Below are positions 58,523 to 63,862 of a DNA stretch of 63,862 nucleotides, piece after piece. Made by a program: the position numbers and the translations under genes. The stretch lies in the NCBI GenBank assembly GCA_001830285.1, contig MHYY01000011.1, forward strand, positions 1 through 63,862. The letters run 5' to 3'. The DNA is from Planctomycetes bacterium RIFCSPLOWO2_12_38_17 (lineage in GTDB: Bacteria; Planctomycetota; Brocadiia; Brocadiales; Brocadiaceae). How positions within the stretch are numbered: the first letter of the stretch is position 1; every line of letters starts with the position of its first letter. The notes under the pieces are model-generated. The model was given only the letters and a program-made list of their open reading frames with translations. It did not search any database and was not told the DNA's origin.

Positions 58523-59014
58523 TTATGTAAGATGTCGGTAACGCTCCACCACATCAAGACGCACAACAGACCCGTCAATCGGTTGTCCATTTGTAATATT
58601 AAATAAGTTTTCCCAGCCTTTTTCTTTCCAGAGATTTATATCAATCTTCTGCATATTCTTTACCCCCAGGTGGTCACTCCATAGATTAAGAAGCAGTTCT
58701 TTAATTATATTCTTTTTGTTTGAATCCCTTTCTGTATGTTTCCACCAGACGTTCATTTCGGAATCCTGTTCACCGTTAAGTCCCAAACTTGTAGGGCTTA
58801 TATTTGCCGAGCCTATTGTTGCCCAGTGCTGAATTTCTGTATTTGATTGACAATTCAGAAAGATTGAACATTTGGAATGGATGTATATATTACTATTTAG
58901 AAGAAAGTTACGATATCTGTTATTAGGTGTATTTGAATTTTGTGGATTGTTAGGAGCATTATCTGCTTTCATATTACTAACTAAAGTATATGCCATAATA
59001 TCGCTGACAGTCAT
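58523..59014 (-). pseudogene. Phospholipase-D-like fragment
   Basis: The 163-codon frame includes YIHSKCSIFLN and WATIGSANISPTSL, then DSEMNVWW, which match the second HKD region of PLD-family proteins. The conserved Asp four residues after HxK is replaced by Leu, and the first HKD half is absent. The frame stays open upstream to 59095 without a start. A 42-codon frame (59023-59151) with a good GGAGG site may be its displaced N terminus. I read it as a decayed gene. Confidence 0.55.
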
Positions 59015-59022
59015 TACTTCAT

Positions 59023-59151
59023 TTACTTGTAAGGTGACACACGGAACGCAGGTTGTACTGAGTTTGGTTGTGGATATGGGGCTGGTTGTAACCCACTAAA
59101 TAACTGATTTGGTCGTCTTCTTAATTTTTGTTCAAGGTGTTTCCTATTCAT
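59023..59151 (-). CDS. Small ORF with strong RBS, possible N terminus of the broken gene
   Basis: ATG 59151 follows GGGAGGCGATAAAC, a good ribosome-binding site. It encodes 42 residues (MNRKHLEQKLRRRPNQLFSG, then a Pro/Gln-rich tail ending VSPYK). It overlaps the open upstream part of the PLD-like frame in another phase. Either a frameshift split one gene, or this is a short independent peptide. Confidence 0.35.
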   Translation of the reverse strand: MNRKHLEQKLRRRPNQLFSGLQPAPYPQPNSVQPAFRVSPYK

Positions 59152-59278
59152 GTTTATCGCCTCCCTGTAAAAAGGATGTTGGTAACTCGCGATTGGAAAC
59201 TACAGAAAGATTCAAATAAATAATACTTACACGGCTTGCATTCTTCGCATTATAACATGGAAATATTTAAACATTGTA

Positions 59279-60103
59279 TCATAATACTTCTCCTAGTTTT
59301 TTTGACTTTAGTGTGGCGGCCTCAACGGCGTTTATTATCGCTGACCTGAATTTACAATCTTCTAATTTGCTTATTCCCTCAACTGTTGTACCGCCAGGAG
59401 ATGTTACTGCATCTTTTAATTGTGCAGGATGTTGTCCTGACTCTAAAACCATCTTTGCGGCACCCAGTACGGTTTGTGCGGCAAGTGTGGTAGATACATC
59501 TCTCGGTAGTCCCATTTTAACGCCGCCATCAGATAAAGCCTCAATGAACATATAGACATAAGCAGGACCGCTCCCGCTTAAACCAGTAACGGCGTCAAGA
59601 TACTTTTCATCCAGACGGAATACCTTCCCAACTGCATTAAATACGGTGTGTACAAATATTGCATCTGTTTCTGTAGCGTATTTACCAGAGGCAAACGCAG
59701 TAGCAGAAGAGGCAACAAGGCAAGGCGTATTAGGCATTACACGTATTACACGAGTACCTTCTTTTAATCTGGATTCTATAAATCTTATCGGTATACCTGC
59801 GGCAATTGATACAACAAGATGCCGATTGGTAATATCGTTCTTAAGTTGATTTAGAACATCATTCATCAACTGTGGTTTTATAGCCAGAATAACAACATCG
59901 GCAAAAGTTACAACTTCTTTATTGTTTTGAGTGGTTTTTATACCAATATCTGCGGTTAAATATTTGCAGCGTTCCATTAACGTATCACTAACCATGATGT
60001 GGTTAGTGTCACTAAGTCCTGCCTCAATAATGCCCCTACACAGGGCTTCCCCCATCTTACCGCCACCGATAAATCCAATCATTTCTTTAAGCATAATAGT
60101 CAA
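59279..60103 (-). CDS. proC: Pyrroline-5-carboxylate reductase ProC
   Basis: A 274-residue NAD(P)-dependent enzyme of proline synthesis. Rossmann motif GFIGGGKMGEALCRG lies near residue 10, and VIRVMPNTPCLV, GLSGSGPAYVYMFIEAL and SPGGTTVEGI follow. A start at the second Met (60091) is possible. Complete. Confidence 0.96.
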   Translation of the reverse strand: MTIMLKEMIGFIGGGKMGEALCRGIIEAGLSDTNHIMVSDTLMERCKYLTADIGIKTTQNNKEVVTFADVVILAIKPQLMNDVLNQLKNDITNRHLVVSIAAGIPIRFIESRLKEGTRVIRVMPNTPCLVASSATAFASGKYATETDAIFVHTVFNAVGKVFRLDEKYLDAVTGLSGSGPAYVYMFIEALSDGGVKMGLPRDVSTTLAAQTVLGAAKMVLESGQHPAQLKDAVTSPGGTTVEGISKLEDCKFRSAIINAVEAATLKSKKLGEVL

Positions 60104-60231
60104 TTCAAGATTTAATAAATATCTAGAATGGGTAAAGAAACATATTCTAATGTCTTATAACGTTCGGGATTATATCTTTATTTTTTACAAAATCAAGGAA
60201 GGAATATTAAAACAATTTGCATGAGGTTATT

Positions 60232-60260
60232 TTGACATCTTTATTATAATGTTTTATAAT
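60232..60260 (+). promoter_or_regulatory. Perfect consensus sigma-70 promoter
   Basis: TTGACA (60232-60237), exactly 17 bases, TATAAT (60255-60260). A start near 60267 gives a 37-base leader to the small gene at 60304. Confidence 0.85.
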
Positions 60261-60303
60261 TTATACTAATAAAAAATATTAAGGTTAAAACAGGAGTAGT
60301 CTG

Positions 60304-60573
60304 ATGGACAAGCATACTGAAAAAGGATATACACCTTACCAGCAAAAGGTTATTAAGAACTTTTATGAAAATAAGGACCTTCGTCTTGTACAAAAGATGG
60401 GCGAGTTAGTATCAAATATGTACCTGGAAAAGAGCGAAAAGAGACTCGAATCTGGGTGGAAAAAGATAGAAAAAATACTTACAGATTTAAAAGTATATCC
60501 TAATGAGATAGAATATCTGACAAAAGATAAAAACCTTTCATTAATTACAAAAAAATTGGCAGATATTTTTTAA
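60304..60573 (+). CDS. Unknown small charged protein (89 residues)
   Basis: An 89-residue, Lys/Glu-rich, probably all-helical protein without signal peptide or cysteines (KGYTPYQQKVIKNFYENKD; RLESGWKKIEKILTDLKV). I do not recognise it. It is monocistronic, with RBS GGAG and a perfect consensus promoter, so it is likely well expressed. The neighbours proC and a TPR gene (both minus strand) give no functional clue. A cytosolic binding or regulatory protein is possible. Confidence 0.7.
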   Translation: MDKHTEKGYTPYQQKVIKNFYENKDLRLVQKMGELVSNMYLEKSEKRLESGWKKIEKILTDLKVYPNEIEYLTKDKNLSLITKKLADIF

Positions 60574-60686
60574 CTTATTTAATGAATACAGTCATCAATA
60601 ACAAATTCATGGCAAGTAAGTTAAAAAGAGGAAATTTATAGTTGCTAAATTTGTTATCTTCTCAAAAAGAACTTCTGGCATAAAAG

Positions 60687-61652
60687 CTATTTACTCTTAG
60701 CTGACTTTGACTGTTTTTTATATAAGCTAAAATAGTTATCTGCGTCTATTTTCATACCCTTAGCCTTATATACATTGCCAATGTCATTATAAATCTCAAT
60801 ATTGCTAGGATTTGACATTACGGCTATTTGAAATGCGTTTATTGCGTCATCATATTTTTTCTTTTGCATGTAAATCTTACCCAAACGGTATTGGGCATCT
60901 GAATTAGTTGAATTTATTTCAATTGTTCTATTATAATATTTAAATGCTTCTTCTGTATTTCCTGCCCTGTCACATAATGAAGCAATATTATAGAGCGCAT
61001 TTTCGTTTCCAGGGTCAATCTCCAGCACCCTAGTATATTCTGCCAGCGCTTCCTTATCCATGCCTTTCAAAGAATAAACTATGCCAAGGTTCAGGTATGT
61101 TATTAAAAGATTTGGATCTAATTCAACACGTTTCTTCAGTACCTTTATGGCATCGTCGTACTTGCCAATCGTGGAATAAGCAATACCTAACATAGAGTGC
61201 GCGGAACGATGGTCAGGACTAATTTCTATAGTTTTCTGAAAATATACAATCGCCTTATCAAAATCACCCTTATCAAAATACGCAGAGCCGAGATTATAAG
61301 AGGCATCGTCGTCTTTGGGTCTGTGTTCTAAAACCTTTTTAAATGACTCGATGGCATTATCATGCATACCTTTCTGATAATACGCAATTCCAAGATTTTT
61401 ATATGCCTCAATATTATTAGGATTTATTTCCAAAGATTTTTTATACATTTCAAGTGCTTCATCATATAGTCCATATTGTGCGTAGCTCATCCCTTGTTTA
61501 TAATATTCTCTTGCGAAATCAATATTAGCGGAATTACCCTTTCCCCTGCCAGCAGTATTTTCATCCTGTGCCATCAAATGAACAGGATATAACAATCCCA
61601 GAGTTGCAATATTGCAACAGAATGTCATAGCTATAATTCTTTTTAGGTTCAC
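60687..61652 (-). CDS. Exported tetratricopeptide-repeat protein
   Basis: A 321-residue protein with a signal peptide (IAMTFCCNIATLGLLYPVHLMAQ) and eight consecutive TPR units (about 50-315; for example EALEMYKKSLEINPNNIEAY, AIESFKKVLEHRPKD and AINAFQIAVMSNPSN). TPR stacks are protein-binding scaffolds. Location outside the cytoplasm is inferred from the leader. A promoter-like site lies at 61708-61737. Confidence 0.85.
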   Translation of the reverse strand: MNLKRIIAMTFCCNIATLGLLYPVHLMAQDENTAGRGKGNSANIDFAREYYKQGMSYAQYGLYDEALEMYKKSLEINPNNIEAYKNLGIAYYQKGMHDNAIESFKKVLEHRPKDDDASYNLGSAYFDKGDFDKAIVYFQKTIEISPDHRSAHSMLGIAYSTIGKYDDAIKVLKKRVELDPNLLITYLNLGIVYSLKGMDKEALAEYTRVLEIDPGNENALYNIASLCDRAGNTEEAFKYYNRTIEINSTNSDAQYRLGKIYMQKKKYDDAINAFQIAVMSNPSNIEIYNDIGNVYKAKGMKIDADNYFSLYKKQSKSAKSK

Positions 61653-61707
61653 AAATTTACTTCCCTTCGTTAATTAGATGATATTGATAAATGACAAATT
61701 AAACCCA

Positions 61708-61737
61708 ATTATACTAGTTATATAAATCATATTTCAA
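61708..61737 (-). promoter_or_regulatory. Putative sigma-70 promoter of the TPR gene
   Basis: On the minus strand TTGAAA (61737-61732), 18 bases, TATAAT (61713-61708). The -35 overlaps the end of the upstream permease gene. Confidence 0.55.
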
Positions 61738-62606
61738 TTTTTTCTTTTAAGACGCACACAAAGCTTTCCCAAATATAAAATTATTAGGATAACACATAAC
61801 AACGCGACATCTGTTGGACCGGTTGGAAGATCGTAGCGATAGGAAATATAAAAACCAATAAAAGATGCGGTGGTACCTATGATAGATGAAACAATGCAAA
61901 ATGGAAGAATACCGCGAACAACCATCCTAGCGGCAACTGGAGGTATCAACAGGAATCCAAAGATAACCAATGGGCCAACGGTCATTACTCCGAAGGAAAT
62001 AACTATGCCGATAATCAGATAGAGCATGATGTCCCACAGTATAACCTGCTTTCCAAGGGTAATTGCCATATCGGTGTCATACGATACCAGCACAAAATTG
62101 CGATGAAACCCTACCAAACAAATAAAGATCGTGCCGTAAATAACCAGCATTGACCATAGGTAGAAATCAGGAATGGAAACGATCTCCCCCCGAATCATGG
62201 AAAGCACTTCTGTTTGTCCATATGGATTCCAGGAAACAAACAATATAGAAACTGCACCTGCAAGAACGTAAGTAAACCCTATTCGGTTTTCAGTAAATCC
62301 CTTTCGTTTGCGTTCAAGGATGGCTAGGGTAAAGATGGCAATGAGCGCAAAGATAACGGAACCTGTCAATGCCATCGTCTTCTCGGATTCCATGTGTGGG
62401 AAAAAATGCCATCCGATTGTGTGCAATAAAAATGCAAAGGCAATTCCTGCATTTGACACTTGAGGCAAGGCTATACCCAATAAAACCATTCGACGCAGCA
62501 CAAAAAATATACCGACCTGTGGACACACAAATCCCACGATCAATCCTGCATAAAATGCGTTTCTCAAAAGAAAATGTGGATTAATTATCTCTAAAAGGTG
62601 TTCCAT
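61734..62606 (-). CDS. Metal ABC transporter permease (ZnuB/MntB family)
   Basis: A 290-residue ABC-3 permease with about eight membrane segments. NAFYAGLIVGFVCPQVGIFFVLRRM at the start and MTVGPLVIFGFLLIPPVAARMV are family hallmarks. It forms the channel of a zinc or manganese importer with the ATPase 12 bases upstream and the binding protein before that. The metal cannot be told from sequence. Confidence 0.9.
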   Translation of the reverse strand: MEHLLEIINPHFLLRNAFYAGLIVGFVCPQVGIFFVLRRMVLLGIALPQVSNAGIAFAFLLHTIGWHFFPHMESEKTMALTGSVIFALIAIFTLAILERKRKGFTENRIGFTYVLAGAVSILFVSWNPYGQTEVLSMIRGEIVSIPDFYLWSMLVIYGTIFICLVGFHRNFVLVSYDTDMAITLGKQVILWDIMLYLIIGIVISFGVMTVGPLVIFGFLLIPPVAARMVVRGILPFCIVSSIIGTTASFIGFYISYRYDLPTGPTDVALLCVILIILYLGKLCVRLKRKN

Positions 62607-62618
62607 CTATAATTATCC

Positions 62619-63320
62619 CTAAGTTGGTATTTCATCGATCGTTGATAAAGAAATTATCTCTTCCAATGAGCCAAGTACTACTTTATTGTGGTGAATATGG
62701 ATTATTTTATTTACCCAGCTTGGAATATGCTGAACCTCGTGGGTGACCATCATAATCGTTAATTGGCGCTTTTTGTGTAATTCAGAGATAAGTTCTATGA
62801 TTTTCTTTTGGGCAATAATATCAACCCCTGTAATGGGTTCGTCAAGCAGCAAAACATTTGGTCTTGTAGCCAATGCACGAGCAATGAGTATCCGCTGTTT
62901 CTGACCACCTGACAATTCAGAAAATAATTTCTTTCTCATATCGAGCATTCCGACATCTTTTAAACATTGTTCTATCCAAACACGGTTAGTTTTTGGGGTA
63001 GGACAAAATGGTTTTGCCTGTCCGAAAGTGCCCATCAACACCACCTCCTCTGTTGTAAAAGGATATATTTCGTCCAGGTACTGACGCTGCGGTACATAAC
63101 CAAATCGTGTGGGATGACCATCACCGTATCTGATAGCACCTTGAATAAGCGGAATAATCCGCAGAATGGTTTTGAACAGCGTGGTTTTTCCAGAGCCGTT
63201 CGGTCCAAAAAGGACTACGAACTCCCCCACTTTTAGAGAAAAGTTAATGTCTTTGAGGAGAACTTTTCCACTATAACCAATCGCAACATTTTCCAGTGTG
63301 ATACAATTATCTGTGTTCAT
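62619..63320 (-). CDS. Metal ABC transporter ATPase (ZnuC family)
   Basis: A 233-residue ATPase. Walker A GPNGSGKTTL near residue 39, Q-loop VPQRQYLDE, signature LSGGQKQRILIARA, Walker B NVLLLDEPITGVD and VTHEV. The order binding protein, ATPase, permease with very short gaps is that of Znu/Mnt/Trо-type operons. Confidence 0.92.
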   Translation of the reverse strand: MNTDNCITLENVAIGYSGKVLLKDINFSLKVGEFVVLFGPNGSGKTTLFKTILRIIPLIQGAIRYGDGHPTRFGYVPQRQYLDEIYPFTTEEVVLMGTFGQAKPFCPTPKTNRVWIEQCLKDVGMLDMRKKLFSELSGGQKQRILIARALATRPNVLLLDEPITGVDIIAQKKIIELISELHKKRQLTIMMVTHEVQHIPSWVNKIIHIHHNKVVLGSLEEIISLSTIDEIPT

Positions 63321-63325
63321 GATTG

Positions 63326-63862
63326 TTATGATTTCGTTTTCAGGGCTGATACGATTTGATTAATAGTATAATCAAAAAGGGCAAGATAGTCGTCTGTTTC
63401 TTTTTGCCCTCCTACCATGATTGGTAAAATAACAACCTTTGCCCCCGTTTGAGCAGCGACAAACTCCGGTACTTTACGTTCCCGAAATTGTTCAATAAGA
63501 ATAAGTTTAACCCCTTCATTTTTCATCTTTGGAATAAGGCTGTTGATATGGGTAGGGGAAGGAGGAATTCCCGGCTTTGGTTCAAGTGTTCCTACCACAT
63601 TCAGATTAAACCTATTTGCAAAGTAAGGAAACGTTTTATGATAGGTAACAATTTTTGTCCCACGAAATGGCTCTAACATTTTTTGCCATTCGGATAATTT
63701 CTGATCCAGTCTTTTTGTAAAATCCTTTAAGTTGTCCTTATAATAGGCACAATTTGCCGCATCGATTTGGCATAACCGCTCACAGATATGCGTTGCGACG
63801 ATTCTTCCGTTTAATGGATCCAGTGAATAATGTGGGTTTCCCATGGGGTGGACATCTCCCAT
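63326..63862 (-). CDS. Metal ABC transporter substrate-binding protein (ZnuA-like), partial
   Basis: The frame is open to the window edge, so the N terminus with its signal peptide is missing. The visible 178 residues hold GNPHYSLDPLNGR with a metal His, TKIVTYHKTFPYFANRFNL with another, LEPKPGIPPSPTHIN and GVKLILIEQF. These are typical of cluster A-I zinc/manganese-binding proteins. It is the first gene of the importer operon, 5 bases before the ATPase. Confidence 0.9.
   Translation of the reverse strand: MGDVHPMGNPHYSLDPLNGRIVATHICERLCQIDAANCAYYKDNLKDFTKRLDQKLSEWQKMLEPFRGTKIVTYHKTFPYFANRFNLNVVGTLEPKPGIPPSPTHINSLIPKMKNEGVKLILIEQFRERKVPEFVAAQTGAKVVILPIMVGGQKETDDYLALFDYTINQIVSALKTKS

Noticed and set aside
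60597-60652. Inverted pair AATAACAAATT / AATTTGTTAT after the 89-residue gene as a terminator
   Set aside because: The loop would be about 40 bases and no T run follows, so support is too weak.

Overview
The window looks like chromosomal DNA of a diderm, AT-rich (roughly 38-40% G+C by eye) bacterium. My best guess is Planctomycetota, possibly near the anammox order Brocadiales. This rests on the mixture of a Mla/LptE/TolC outer-membrane toolkit, an mcsA-mcsB-clpC-radA cluster, a hexulose-phosphate synthase/RraA-like fusion and very large secreted beta-propeller proteins. No rRNA or diagnostic marker is present, so the placement is inference. I found no tRNA, rRNA, CRISPR array or transposase gene.

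Layout. 1-2745 (+): Mla phospholipid-transport operon (mlaE tail, F, D, C, A). 3028-4925 (+): site-2 protease and mnmA. 5188-8619 (-): giant secreted SBBP-propeller protein. 9107-10339 (-): GlcF-like Fe-S protein. 10459-21004 (+): mutL, queD, hps-rraA fusion, mcsA, mcsB, clpC, radA and a SHOCT-domain envelope protein. 21148-23358: accessory patch with an intact RelE-type toxin-antitoxin pair, a decayed secreted-protein gene, a decayed vapC with intact antitoxin, and dispersed repeats. 23359-28065 (+): a 1568-residue secreted protein with three predicted beta-propellers. 28398-41914 (+): long housekeeping run purA-uppS-cdsA-phoH-ybeY-recO-TPR-lptE-folP-cdaA-cdaR-pdxJ, then dapA, folE and a TolC-like gene. 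42041-46631: cysteine-cluster protein, amidohydrolase, an MTA phosphorylase gene broken by a stop codon, an orphan PAS protein and a lipoprotein. 46647-50587: PpiC foldase, Mut7-C protein, sirtuin and an AmrS-like radical SAM enzyme with a Tat-like leader. 51487-53678 (-): type II restriction-modification operon with Vsr. 54214-58484 (+): mfd and a SurA-like foldase. 58523-63862: decayed phospholipase-D-like gene, proC, an 89-residue unknown gene behind a consensus promoter, a TPR protein and a ZnuABC-type metal importer running off the right edge.

How the genes fit together. Envelope biogenesis dominates: lipid trafficking (Mla), LPS assembly (LptE), OM export (TolC), periplasmic folding (two PpiC/SurA foldases) and lipid precursors (UppS, CdsA). 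Protein quality control (McsA-McsB-ClpC), genome maintenance (MutL, RadA, RecO, Mfd, Vsr), c-di-AMP signalling (CdaA-CdaR) and cofactor synthesis (FolP, FolE, QueD, PdxJ) make up most of the rest. The least ordinary parts are the two propeller proteins, which share a roughly 215-residue module and strong ribosome-binding sites. A palindromic repeat family lies around them, and one copy is read in frame inside the SBBP gene. Several genes nearby are in visible decay.
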